From contig NZ_BAFV01000111.1 of assembly GCF_000308515.1 (NCBI RefSeq), forward strand, positions 1-38,989: DNA of 38,989 nucleotides, given 5' to 3'. This DNA comes from Nocardia carnea NBRC 14403 (GTDB lineage Bacteria; Actinomycetota; Actinomycetes; Mycobacteriales; Mycobacteriaceae). Positions within the stretch are counted from its first letter, which is position 1, and every line of letters begins with the position of its first letter. Under the pieces are notes generated by a model. The model was not told where the DNA came from, made no database searches, and saw only the letters and a program-made list of their open reading frames with translations. This document shows, piece after piece, positions 8,157-15,863 of this stretch. The position numbers and the translations under genes were made by a program.

Positions 8157-9763
8157 GCACTCGCGAAATCGTCGAGGAAACGCTCGACAACACGACGATC
8201 GACCCCGCGGTCACCTGGACCACAGGCAATGTTGCGGAGGCGTTTCCGGGTGTGTTCACCACCTTGGGCTTCACCTTCATCAACGCATCGGTAGAACTGG
8301 CGACCCGCACCACGTTCCGGAACCTCGGTGTCCTCACCACGAAACAGGTCCATGTTCCCGATCAGCCGGAGGACATGTTCTGGACACTGTTCGCCGGGCG
8401 GGCCGCAGCCAATATCGACAAGTTCCGGGAGATCGCGAACATCACCCCCGGTACTTCGGCGACGGCGGTGGAACAGCAGCTCTTCGGTTATGTGCGGCCG
8501 GAGACGGTCGACGCGAACAGTGCCCGGCGCTATCCCGTCATCATGATGAAAGCACCGGCGGCGGTGCTCCGGCTGCCCAAGCGCCACGATGCCGAATTCG
8601 CCGGACTGCGCCGCTGGCGGCTCGACCGTCTGGACGGTATCGATACGCTCGACCACGCGGGATGCGTCGAACTGCTCGACGACGCGCGACAGCGTTTCCA
8701 GCGCATGCTGACCGCGCATATGCTCGTCGCGTTCGTCAGCTCCGGGCTCGCGGACCGGGTCACCGATATGCTGACCCGACTCGACCTGGCCCACCTTGCG
8801 CCGGCGCTGCTGTCCGGGGTCGGATCCGACGAGAGCGAGATCGCGCACGATCTGTGGGCGCTGGCGCATGACGAGATTTCGCTGCGCGAGTTCACCGACC
8901 GGCACGGTTACCACGGCAACAACGAGGGACAGCTGTCCGGTGTCACCTGGCGCGAGGACCCCACCCCGGTACTCAACCGGCTCGCCGACTACCGGGCCGT
9001 CGCCGCGGACAGCCCACGGGCGCCGCGTAATCGGAGCCGGGAACAGATCGAGACCAGGCAGCGGGCGCTGGCCGAGCTCCAGGCGGCGCTGCCCCGGCGC
9101 AAGCGCGGCGGCGCGGCCCGGTACGTGCGGTGGGCCGCTCGCTGGATCGCTCTGCGCGAGCAAGGTAAGGCCGGGTATCTGCTGACCTTCGATATCGCCC
9201 GGGCCGCCATGCGGCGGCAGGGCGCCCTGCTGGTCGCAGCGGGCGTGATCGACGATATCGATGACGTCTTCCACCTGTCCTACGACGACGTGTGCGCGGG
9301 GGTCACCGGTGATCAGCGCGCGCTGGTCGCGGCGCGCCGGGCACAGTACGACCAGCGTGGCGACTACCGGCTGCCGCAGGCGTGGGCCGGTGTACCGCAG
9401 CTGATCAAGTCCGGCGAGACCGAGGCCCCCGCCCTGGATGTCTCCGGCGTCGTAACCGGTGTGGCGGCCAGTGGTGGTGTGGTGGAGGGCCGGGCCCGGG
9501 TGGTCCGCGACCCGTCGACCACCGAACTCGACGACGGCGATATTCTCGTCTGCGAGACGACCGACCCGAGCTGGGTGTCACTGTTCCTCGTCGCGGGCGG
9601 CGTCGTCACCGACTACGGCGGCCTGCTCAGCCACGGGCCGATCGTGGCCCGCGAACTCGGGATCCCCTGTGTCTGTGGCACCGAGAACGGCAGCTACCGG
9701 ATCCGCGACGGCCAGCACATCCGTCTGGACGGCGATGCGGGCACTGTCACCCTCATCGGATGA
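8153..9763 (+). CDS. PEP-synthase-like protein: substrate domain plus second phosphohistidine domain, no ATP-grasp
   Basis: A 536-residue protein. The C-terminal 100 residues are a PEP-utilising mobile domain with GGLLSHGPIVARELGIPCV, catalytic His494. The preceding 430 residues are helical and correspond in position to the acceptor-binding middle domain of rifampin phosphotransferase and to the large subunit of phenylphosphate synthase. It has no ATP-binding part, so it must receive its phosphoryl group from, or work with, the ATP-grasp protein just upstream (ATGA overlap at 8153-8156). Together they make a split dikinase with two histidine carriers. Acceptor unknown: a phenol, an alcohol or an antibiotic are possible by family analogy. 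Confidence 0.8.
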   Translation: MSTREIVEETLDNTTIDPAVTWTTGNVAEAFPGVFTTLGFTFINASVELATRTTFRNLGVLTTKQVHVPDQPEDMFWTLFAGRAAANIDKFREIANITPGTSATAVEQQLFGYVRPETVDANSARRYPVIMMKAPAAVLRLPKRHDAEFAGLRRWRLDRLDGIDTLDHAGCVELLDDARQRFQRMLTAHMLVAFVSSGLADRVTDMLTRLDLAHLAPALLSGVGSDESEIAHDLWALAHDEISLREFTDRHGYHGNNEGQLSGVTWREDPTPVLNRLADYRAVAADSPRAPRNRSREQIETRQRALAELQAALPRRKRGGAARYVRWAARWIALREQGKAGYLLTFDIARAAMRRQGALLVAAGVIDDIDDVFHLSYDDVCAGVTGDQRALVAARRAQYDQRGDYRLPQAWAGVPQLIKSGETEAPALDVSGVVTGVAASGGVVEGRARVVRDPSTTELDDGDILVCETTDPSWVSLFLVAGGVVTDYGGLLSHGPIVARELGIPCVCGTENGSYRIRDGQHIRLDGDAGTVTLIG

Positions 9764-9776
9764 GCCCGATTGTGCG

Positions 9777-9818
9777 GTATCGGCTCCGGCCCGCCGGCCG
9801 GTGGGCCGGAGCCGATAC
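9777..9818. terminator. Bidirectional terminator hairpin
   Basis: Perfect 16-bp stem (arms 9777-9792 and 9803-9818, GTATCGGCTCCGGCCC and its complement) with a 10-nt loop. It lies between the convergent dikinase operon and tetR gene. Confidence 0.75.
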
Positions 9819-9828
9819 GCACCGGCGG

Positions 9829-10461
9829 CTACCAGAGAGCGCCGCGCAGCAGCGCGGTGAGTTGGTCGATCATCGGCTCGAGCCTGTCCTCGTCTCCGAC
9901 GAACCCCGCGTACAGGCTCATTCCCCACACCACGGCGATGAGTACTTCGGTGGCGGTCGCGATATCGACCTCCGGTCCGATGGTCCCGTCGGCCGCGGCG
10001 GCTTCGAGTGCCGGCCGGATGAAGCCGCGCACATTGTCGATCTGTTCCTCGGCCCAGTCGGCGAGCTCCGGATTGCGCAGCGCGTCGAACAGCGAGGCCG
10101 CGAGAAATCTGACGTAGGTGCGGTTCTCGGAATCGGCTTGCATGGTGATGCGCAGGAATGCGGCCATCCGGTCGGCGAGGTCGGTCGCCGCCCCCGCGTC
10201 GGCGATACCTGCGGTGATCACACTGTCCTTGTCGGTTTCGAACAATGTGCGGTAGAGCTCGTCCTTGCTTCGGAAGTAGTGGTTGATATTGGTGCGGGTC
10301 ACCCCGGCCCGGGTCGCGATACCGGAGAATGTCGCGCGGTCGTAACCGACTTCGCTGAACAGTTCACGCGCTGCCCGCAAGATGGAGTCGCGTGTTTGCG
10401 CTCCGTCCGATCCGGGCGGCCGCCCGCGGCCACGGCGGGGTCGCGCTGCCGAGCCGGTCAT
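9829..10461 (-). CDS. TetR-family transcriptional regulator
   Basis: A 210-residue one-domain repressor. The N-terminal helix-turn-helix spans about 25-70 (ILRAARELFSEVGYDRATFS, GVTRTNINHYFRSKDELY), followed by an all-helical ligand-binding and dimerisation domain. The start at ATG 10461 is chosen because the helix-turn-helix begins soon after; longer upstream frames have no domain. It is divergent from the P450 gene, and the 248-bp gap holds a perfect inverted repeat (10576-10600). Control of itself and of the P450 is therefore the simplest reading, with the convergent dikinase operon as an alternative target. Confidence 0.9.
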   Translation of the reverse strand: MTGSAARPRRGRGRPPGSDGAQTRDSILRAARELFSEVGYDRATFSGIATRAGVTRTNINHYFRSKDELYRTLFETDKDSVITAGIADAGAATDLADRMAAFLRITMQADSENRTYVRFLAASLFDALRNPELADWAEEQIDNVRGFIRPALEAAAADGTIGPEVDIATATEVLIAVVWGMSLYAGFVGDEDRLEPMIDQLTALLRGALW

Positions 10462-10575
10462 CACCGCGCTACCTCTCGTCGGCTGCTTCCCAGGTGCTGC
10501 CTCCGCCAGGCATACCGCCCCGGCCGGCGTCCCGGAGCGACAGCTCGCGGCGGGCACACCTTCCGCACGGACAGC

Positions 10576-10600
10576 ACCGGACAGAGTGTAGCTGTCCGGT
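10576..10600. promoter_or_regulatory. Operator-like palindrome between tetR and the P450 gene
   Basis: ACCGGACAG (10576-10584) and CTGTCCGGT (10592-10600) are exact reverse complements with a 7-bp centre, 25 bp in all. Further GGACAG or CTGTCC half-sites occur just outside it (10569-10574, and 10679-10684 near the P450 start). Location between a divergent TetR gene and its neighbour is the classic operator position. Confidence 0.6.
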
Positions 10601-10709
10601 TTGCCTTGGTCCGGAAGCAGTCTCGCCGGGTTCACGCCGCGTGCAGGAACCCCATTGCAGATCTCGTCCCCTCGTTCGCTGTCCGCAACCGCTGTCTGGA
10701 GTTCAGTTC

Positions 10710-11957
10710 TTGAGCAACGTCCCACCCGGTACGCCTGCCCCGTCCTGCCCCGCCCGTCCGATCTCTCCGTTCGACTCCGATGATCCTCGAATGCCGCTGT
10801 TCGCACCGGAATTCGCTGCTGGCCCGCACGCCCACTACCACGAAATGCGGCAGCAGTATGCCTCGTTGATGCCGGTGGAGCTGGCGCCCGGCGTACCCGC
10901 GACGCTCGTGATCGATTACCGGACCGCAGTGCGGATCCTGAACGATCCCGAGCATTTCCCAGCCGATCCGCGCAACTGGCAACAGGGTATGCCCGCCGAT
11001 TGCCCCGTCCTGCCGATGATGGAATGGCGTCCGATGGCGACCCGCAGTGCCGGGGCGGAGGCGGCCCGTTTTCGCCGGGCCACCACCGAGAGCGTCGACG
11101 AGGTCGATCTCTACGCACTGCACACCACGGTGGAAGAGATCGCCATCTCGCTGATCAACTCCTTCTGCGAGGACGGCAGCGCCGATCTGATCGGCCAGTA
11201 CACGTTTCCGCTGATCTTCGGAGTGCTCAATGTGCTGTTCGGCTGCCCACCGGAGGTGGGCCAGAAAATGGCGGCCGGGATGGCGGCGATCGTCGAGGGT
11301 GTCGATGCCGATCACGGGAATATGATGATCAGTGAAGCGATGCTGGAACTGGTGGCCCTGAAGCGGGCCGAACCCGGCGACGATATAACTTCGGCGCTGC
11401 TGCGGCATCCGGCCGAACTCGACGATCTGGAGATGGTCCACCAGCTGGCCAGTCAGTACGGCGCGGGGATCGAGTTCCAGCAGAATTTCATCGTCAACAC
11501 GCTGCTGTTCATCCTCACCGACGACCGGTTGGGTGGCGGAGTCCTGGGCGGGAGCCTGTCCACCCGGGAGGCACTCGATCATGTTCTCTTCAACGACCCG
11601 CCCTTGGCGAACTACCTGCTCACCTACCCGCGGCAACCGATCCTGATCGACGACGCCTGGCTACCAGCCCATCAACCGATCGTCGTCAGTATCGCGGCCT
11701 GCAACAATGATCCGACGGTCAGCGGTGGTGATCGCACCGGCAACCGCTCCCATCTCGCTTGGGGAGCCGGCCCGCGCACCTGTCCGGCCCAGTCCATGGC
11801 ATACCTCATCGCGCAGGACGCCATCGACCAACTGCTCGACGCTCTGCCCGAGATCCGGTCCACCGAACCCCCGACCTGGCGCCCCGGCCCCTTCCATCGT
11901 TCGCTGACCTCGTTGCGGGTGGAGTTCCCGCCGTCGTCACCGCTGCACAGATCCTGA
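10710..11957 (+). CDS. Cytochrome P450 without an ExxR motif (CYP157-like)
   Basis: A 415-residue P450-fold protein. The heme loop is WGAGPRTCPA (351-360) with ligand Cys358; the usual Phe is Trp and the residue after Cys is Pro. In helix K the segment ALDHVLFNDPPLANY (288-302) aligns with the normal A.EE.LR..PP but has His291 and Phe294 where the invariant Glu and Arg should be. Helix I has AGIEF (252-256), so the Thr of the oxygen-activating pair is missing. Similar DPPxANx motifs and ExxR loss are known in CYP157 enzymes of Streptomyces conservons, but no conservon genes are present. The start is TTG 10710, 8 nt after GGAG; the longer upstream frame overlaps tetR. Catalytic competence is uncertain. 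Confidence 0.85.
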   Translation: MSNVPPGTPAPSCPARPISPFDSDDPRMPLFAPEFAAGPHAHYHEMRQQYASLMPVELAPGVPATLVIDYRTAVRILNDPEHFPADPRNWQQGMPADCPVLPMMEWRPMATRSAGAEAARFRRATTESVDEVDLYALHTTVEEIAISLINSFCEDGSADLIGQYTFPLIFGVLNVLFGCPPEVGQKMAAGMAAIVEGVDADHGNMMISEAMLELVALKRAEPGDDITSALLRHPAELDDLEMVHQLASQYGAGIEFQQNFIVNTLLFILTDDRLGGGVLGGSLSTREALDHVLFNDPPLANYLLTYPRQPILIDDAWLPAHQPIVVSIAACNNDPTVSGGDRTGNRSHLAWGAGPRTCPAQSMAYLIAQDAIDQLLDALPEIRSTEPPTWRPGPFHRSLTSLRVEFPPSSPLHRS

Positions 11958-12002
11958 TCACGGCCGGGTTCCGGGGCGGAGACCGGTGGGTGGCCGGGCG
12001 TG

Positions 12003-12040
12003 CGTCGCCCCATCACGTTCGGCCCCGCGGCGGGGCGACG
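12003..12040. terminator. Terminator hairpin between convergent genes
   Basis: CGTCGCCCC (12003-12011) and GGGGCGACG (12032-12040) pair perfectly. An alternative inner hairpin (GCCCCG-CGG-CGGGGC, 12022-12036) competes with it. It lies between the ends of the P450 and ADP-ribosyltransferase-like genes. No T-run, as is common in high-GC genomes. Confidence 0.55.
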
Positions 12041-12042
12041 GA

Positions 12043-13077
12043 TCAGGACGGGTCGTGCATCATGTTGTCCCAGCCGGTGTCCTCGCGCGGAGGCCTGACC
12101 GGTGTCGGTTCGTAGGGCTGGAAGTTGGGGTTGGGGATCATGCCCTTGTCGGGGTCATGCCGATCGATCAACACGCCCTCGACCTTGTCGGCTGGTATGC
12201 CCTCGACGCGGTCAGCGGCATACTGCCTGTATACCTCGTCGGGCGGTGGGGACCGGTCGACCGCCACCATCTGTTCGCCGGCCCACTTCGAATTCTCCTC
12301 TGACTTGTCGTGAGCGTTTCGCACGTCCCGTACCACGTATGTCTCGCCGTCATCGCCGAGTGGGAAGTAGGCGGCCTGTGCCGGATCTCGTGAGGTACAT
12401 ACCCAGTCGTCGGCACCGGCACCGTCGAGATCGACCCACGAAAAGGGCGGTTCGGGGAGTGCGCTGCGAGTCTGGATACCTTCGTTGAAGACCGTCTCCC
12501 GCGGCCTGCCGTCTCCCCGATAGAGCTCCCCCGGATACGGTTCGCGACTGCTGGTTTCGGCTGGGAATTCGAGCTTCCCGGGAGTCTCGCGCGCCTGGCG
12601 TTCCATGTCGTCCTGCCACTTCCGCATGGCCTGGGAGAACTCCCGCCCCGTCACCCCCTGCTGTTGGAGATGATCGCGCTTGGCGGCTATCGCTCGTCCC
12701 CACGCACGATTGATGGTCCAGTCCGAACCCTCCGGTTTTCGAAAGTTGATATGCTCCGGCAACTCGTTGCTCTCCACGTACTTGTAGAAGTCGTAGAACT
12801 TGATCCGGCCACTGTCCAGCCCCGATCGCAGCGTGTAGGGTTCGCTGCTTTCGTTCCAGGCACGAAAGCCGGAATAGAAGTCGGTATCGGCAGCAACTCC
12901 GCCGATGAGGTCCGCACCTTGTTCATCTGCCCGGACCATCTCGTCGGCGTGATCTGCCAGGTGGCTACCGACACCCCTGATATCGCGATCGAGGCAGTCG
13001 CCGACCATTTTGCCCGAGTACAGTATTCGGTGGCCGATGTCCTCGAACATGTCGGCGATTCTGCGGTAACCGCTCAA
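12043..13077 (-). CDS. Protein with C-terminal pierisin/scabin-type ADP-ribosyltransferase domain
   Basis: A 344-residue protein. From about residue 183 it follows the R-S-E class of ADP-ribosyltransferases: LYRGDGRPRETVFNEGI (185-201) matches the LYR.D.R.P..IF..GF start with Arg187, WVCTSRDPAQAAYF (225-238) the STS strand, and EQMVAV (268-273) the place of the Q/E-x-E loop. In that last motif the second acidic residue, normally catalytic, reads as Met270, so activity is doubtful or my alignment is off. Residues 1-180 are helical with no recognised domain; no signal peptide or WxG motif. The TTG start at 13077 is uncertain (ATG 13050 is an alternative). Just downstream of the hydrolase gene on the same strand. 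No immunity gene is evident. Confidence 0.65.
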   Translation of the reverse strand: MSGYRRIADMFEDIGHRILYSGKMVGDCLDRDIRGVGSHLADHADEMVRADEQGADLIGGVAADTDFYSGFRAWNESSEPYTLRSGLDSGRIKFYDFYKYVESNELPEHINFRKPEGSDWTINRAWGRAIAAKRDHLQQQGVTGREFSQAMRKWQDDMERQARETPGKLEFPAETSSREPYPGELYRGDGRPRETVFNEGIQTRSALPEPPFSWVDLDGAGADDWVCTSRDPAQAAYFPLGDDGETYVVRDVRNAHDKSEENSKWAGEQMVAVDRSPPPDEVYRQYAADRVEGIPADKVEGVLIDRHDPDKGMIPNPNFQPYEPTPVRPPREDTGWDNMMHDPS

Positions 13078-13111
13078 GAAGGCAACCCCCGGTAGGCGAC
13101 GACGCCGGCCA

Positions 13112-14002
13112 CTACTCGGCGAGGTGTGTCAACAGGAACTCGCGGGCGGCGCAGGACGCCTGCTCGAATCGTTCGCCGTACACCGCGAAGTGGCCACCGG
13201 AGATCAGGGTCAGCTGTTTGGGTTCCAGGGCATCGGCGTAGCTCTGGAGCGCGATATCGCTGGGTGTGAGGGTGTCGCCCTCGGCGATCACCATCAGCAG
13301 CGGGGTCGGGGAAACACGGCGCAGGAAAGCTTCCGGCGCGTAACTCTGGAATTTGTCCACGCTGGAGAGCGTGACCTCGTTACGCCAGGTGGGCACCTGG
13401 GGACCGTTGGCCATCAGCCATTCGTAGACCTCGGTGCCCGGCATCGCGACCAATTCGGTGGGGTCGTCGGAGGCAGCCTTGATCATCTGGTGGGGTTCGC
13501 CCGCGGCGCGGGCCGACCGATCCGCGGCGATCGCCTGATGCACGGTCGGCAGCATGATCGACGGTACGAGACGGCCGAAGGTCGCCCAGCCGTTGGTCAG
13601 TGGGACCTGGGATACCACGGCTCGGACGCGGCGATCGGTGGCCGCGACGACCAGGACATGGGCGCCGGCGTAGCTGGTTCCCCAGATCCCGATCCGGTCG
13701 CTGTCGATGCCGTCCAGCGTCTGCGCGTAGGTCACCGCGTCGCGGTAGCCCTCGATCTGCGCGGGCGGGTCCACTTCGAATCGCGGCAGGCCGTCGGAGG
13801 TGCCGAATCCGGGGTGGTCGTAGACCAGGCAGGCGAGTCCGGCGGCGCTGAATATCTCGGCGAACGGTGCTACCCATTCCTTGACGCCGGCGAATCCGTG
13901 GGTCATCACCACCAGCGGCACGGCGCCGTGGTGACCGTCCGGCCGATACAGCCACCCGCGCAGGGTGACTCCACCGCTGAGGAATTCTACGTCTTCACGC
14001 AT
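13112..14002 (-). CDS. Alpha/beta hydrolase (acyl-peptidase/esterase type)
   Basis: A 296-residue serine hydrolase. THGFAGVKEW forms the oxyanion loop near residue 35, GTSYAG the nucleophile elbow, AEGDTL the acid loop and GGHFAVY carries the catalytic His. The N-terminal LRGWLYRPDG segment resembles the Hydrolase_4/X-Pro-dipeptidyl-peptidase-like group that acts on small esters or amides. ATG 14002 is chosen over GTG 14011 because GGAAGG sits 8 nt before it. The gene lies 76 bp downstream of a tetR gene on the same strand with a palindrome in the gap, so repression by that TetR is likely. Substrate unknown. Confidence 0.85.
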   Translation of the reverse strand: MREDVEFLSGGVTLRGWLYRPDGHHGAVPLVVMTHGFAGVKEWVAPFAEIFSAAGLACLVYDHPGFGTSDGLPRFEVDPPAQIEGYRDAVTYAQTLDGIDSDRIGIWGTSYAGAHVLVVAATDRRVRAVVSQVPLTNGWATFGRLVPSIMLPTVHQAIAADRSARAAGEPHQMIKAASDDPTELVAMPGTEVYEWLMANGPQVPTWRNEVTLSSVDKFQSYAPEAFLRRVSPTPLLMVIAEGDTLTPSDIALQSYADALEPKQLTLISGGHFAVYGERFEQASCAAREFLLTHLAE

Positions 14003-14015
14003 TGGGGACACCTTC

Positions 14016-14037
14016 CATTACATTCCGGCGTGTAATG
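14016..14037. promoter_or_regulatory. TetR operator candidate upstream of the hydrolase gene
   Basis: CATTACA (14016-14022) and TGTAATG (14031-14037) are perfect complements around 8 bp. It adjoins the proposed -10 and lies just before the hydrolase ribosome site, so binding would block transcription. Confidence 0.6.
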
Positions 14038-14067
14038 AAAGTAGCGCGTCGGCAATAGTGAGGTCAA
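14038..14067 (-). promoter_or_regulatory. Putative promoter of the hydrolase gene
   Basis: On the minus strand TTGACC (14067-14062) and TACTTT (14043-14038) are 18 bp apart. The CATTACA palindrome begins immediately downstream of the -10, consistent with repressor control. Confidence 0.5.
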
Positions 14068-14078
14068 CCACAGAAGTG

Positions 14079-14684
14079 TCAGGGCCGGTGCCGGCCCACG
14101 GCGTCGAGCGCGGACTGCACTGTGCGACGCACGAACTCCTCGTCGATCGGCCCGAGTTCGGGTAACAACGCTCGCATGAGCATCGGCCCGGTGATGAGGT
14201 CACACACCCATTCGGAATCGAATCCGGGCTCGATCTCGCCCCGGGCCGCCGCACGTTCCAGGATCGTCGCGGTGGAACTTCGGCGTGGTCGCAGGAACTG
14301 CTCTCGGAACCGCCGTGCGGCCTCCGGGGTACGGTCGAGCTCTTCCAGCAGACCCGGCACTGCCCGGCGTAGCACCGGGTCGTTGAACAGGTCACGCTGG
14401 TGTTGCTGAATCGCGAGCAACTCCGCCTCGATCCCACCCAGGTCCTCGGCGCCGGGTTGCAGTCCGTACCGATCGATCAATACCGAGACCACGAGATCGG
14501 CTCGGGAACTGTACCGGCGGTAGAGAGCAGGCCTGCTCGTCCCCGCCGTGTCGGCGACAGCCTGGAGGCTGAGGGCGCCGTAACCGCGTTCGGCGATCAG
14601 TTGCGCGGCGGCCTCGAGCAGCGCGGCATCCACTCGGCTGTCGCGTGGACGGCCGGTGCGGGGACCAGCGGAGTTATCGAGCAT
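14079..14684 (-). CDS. TetR-family transcriptional regulator
   Basis: A 201-residue repressor. The helix-turn-helix lies at about 17-63 (LLEAAAQLIAERGYGALSLQ, AGTSRPALYRRYSSRADLV), followed by a TetR_C-like helical domain with ELLAIQQHQRDLF and PVLRRAVPGLLEEL. ATG 14684 is the start; longer frames add only low-complexity sequence. It precedes the hydrolase gene on the same strand, with the palindrome 14016-14037 between them, and is divergent from the F420 enzyme. It probably represses the hydrolase and perhaps the downstream ADP-ribosyltransferase-like gene. Confidence 0.88.
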   Translation of the reverse strand: MLDNSAGPRTGRPRDSRVDAALLEAAAQLIAERGYGALSLQAVADTAGTSRPALYRRYSSRADLVVSVLIDRYGLQPGAEDLGGIEAELLAIQQHQRDLFNDPVLRRAVPGLLEELDRTPEAARRFREQFLRPRRSSTATILERAAARGEIEPGFDSEWVCDLITGPMLMRALLPELGPIDEEFVRRTVQSALDAVGRHRP

Positions 14685-14781
14685 GGGTTCACCGTACCGA
14701 GCACGATCACCGGCATCGCTGCAACAGGGACCGGACATGGAGGGCGCCGAAGCCTCCCGACTATGCAACCGGGGCCTGGTG

Positions 14782-14806
14782 GCCGGGCCGTGTCGCACGG
14801 TCCGGC
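14782..14806. repeat. Inverted repeat in the tetR / LLM divergent region
   Basis: GCCGGGCCGTG (14782-14792) and CACGGTCCGGC (14796-14806) form an 11-bp stem with one G-T mismatch and a 3-nt loop. It could be an operator or an RNA hairpin. It does not resemble the CATTACA operator. Confidence 0.3.
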
Positions 14807-14899
14807 GGAACTGATCTCGCGTCCCGCCGTGCAGTAGCATCCTTCCCGCAAGGTCGGCTTCCGGTATCGGCATACGCATGACGGCTCGAGGAGGATTTT

Positions 14900-15760
14900 G
14901 TGCAGCTTTCGGGCGTGGGAATCTGGAGTTCGCAGCTGCGCTACGGCGATCCGGCCGTAGCTGCGGAGGCGGCTGCCGAGCTCGAGGAGCTGGGCTACGC
15001 CGCGGTATGGATTCCCGATGTCGGTGGCCCGGTGTTCGATGCGGTGGACAACCTGCTGCGCGCGACGGAGCGTATCGTCGTCGCGACCGGGATCCTGAAC
15101 CTGTGGATGCACGAACCGTCGGACGTCGCGGCTCGGTACGCCTCCCTGACCGGTACACACGGCAATCGGTTCCTGCTCGGTATCGGCGTAAGCCATGCAC
15201 CGTTGATCGATGCGGGCGATCCCGGTCGCTACCGGAAGCCCCTGGCGGCGACCCGGGCTTATCTGGACGCTTTGGACGCGCTCGACCGGCCTGTGCCTGC
15301 GGAGGCGCGTGTCCTCGCCGCGCTGGGGCCGAAGATGTTGCACCTGTCGGCGACCCGCGCCGGTGGCGCCCACCCTTACCTGGTCACGCCGGAGCACACC
15401 GCCACCGCCCGCGCCGCCCTCGGCGACGGGCCGCTACTGCTGCCCGAGCAGACGGCAATCCTCACCACCGACGCCGGCGAGGCGCGGTCCATCGGCACCG
15501 ACTGGCTGCGCAGCTACCTCCAGTTGCCGAACTACGCGAACAACATCCTGCGGTCGGGTTTCACCCAGGAGGATGTCGACACTGTGAGCGACCGGCTCTT
15601 CGACGCGATCATCGCCTGGGGTGACGAGGAAGCGATCCTGCGTCGTGTCGCCGAACATCGAGCGGCGGGTGCCGATCACGTTTGTGTGCAGGTACTCGAA
15701 GCCGACCCGCAGGCCTTCCCGCGCGAACAGTGGCGCCGCCTCGCCGCCGCGCTGGCCTGA
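14900..15760 (+). CDS. F420-dependent LLM-class oxidoreductase (TIGR03620-like)
   Basis: A 286-residue luciferase-like monooxygenase-fold enzyme, (beta/alpha)8. GVGIWSSQLRYGDP opens strand 1, then ELGYAAVWIPDVGG, IVVATGILNLW and NRFLLGIGVSHAPLID; the last carries the conserved GIG.SH core near the coenzyme F420 pocket. Expected to move a hydride between F420 and an unknown substrate. The start is GTG 14900 behind a strong GGAGGA; no better upstream start exists. It is monocistronic, divergent from tetR and convergent with the condensin operon. Nothing in the context fixes the substrate. Confidence 0.85.
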   Translation: MQLSGVGIWSSQLRYGDPAVAAEAAAELEELGYAAVWIPDVGGPVFDAVDNLLRATERIVVATGILNLWMHEPSDVAARYASLTGTHGNRFLLGIGVSHAPLIDAGDPGRYRKPLAATRAYLDALDALDRPVPAEARVLAALGPKMLHLSATRAGGAHPYLVTPEHTATARAALGDGPLLLPEQTAILTTDAGEARSIGTDWLRSYLQLPNYANNILRSGFTQEDVDTVSDRLFDAIIAWGDEEAILRRVAEHRAAGADHVCVQVLEADPQAFPREQWRRLAAALA

Positions 15761-15863
15761 CCGCGCGTCGGCCCCGAGGAATCGGGACGGTCGCCGCATC
15801 GACCCGCCGGAACGCGGCGGCCCTGCCGTGGCAATGGCGTCGTCGGCGGTCGATTCGTAGTAA

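Noticed and set aside
12043..13077. Type VII (WxG100/LXG) polymorphic toxin
   Set aside because: No WxG or LXG motif and no immunity or Esx genes next to it; only the C-terminal ART-like domain is supported.
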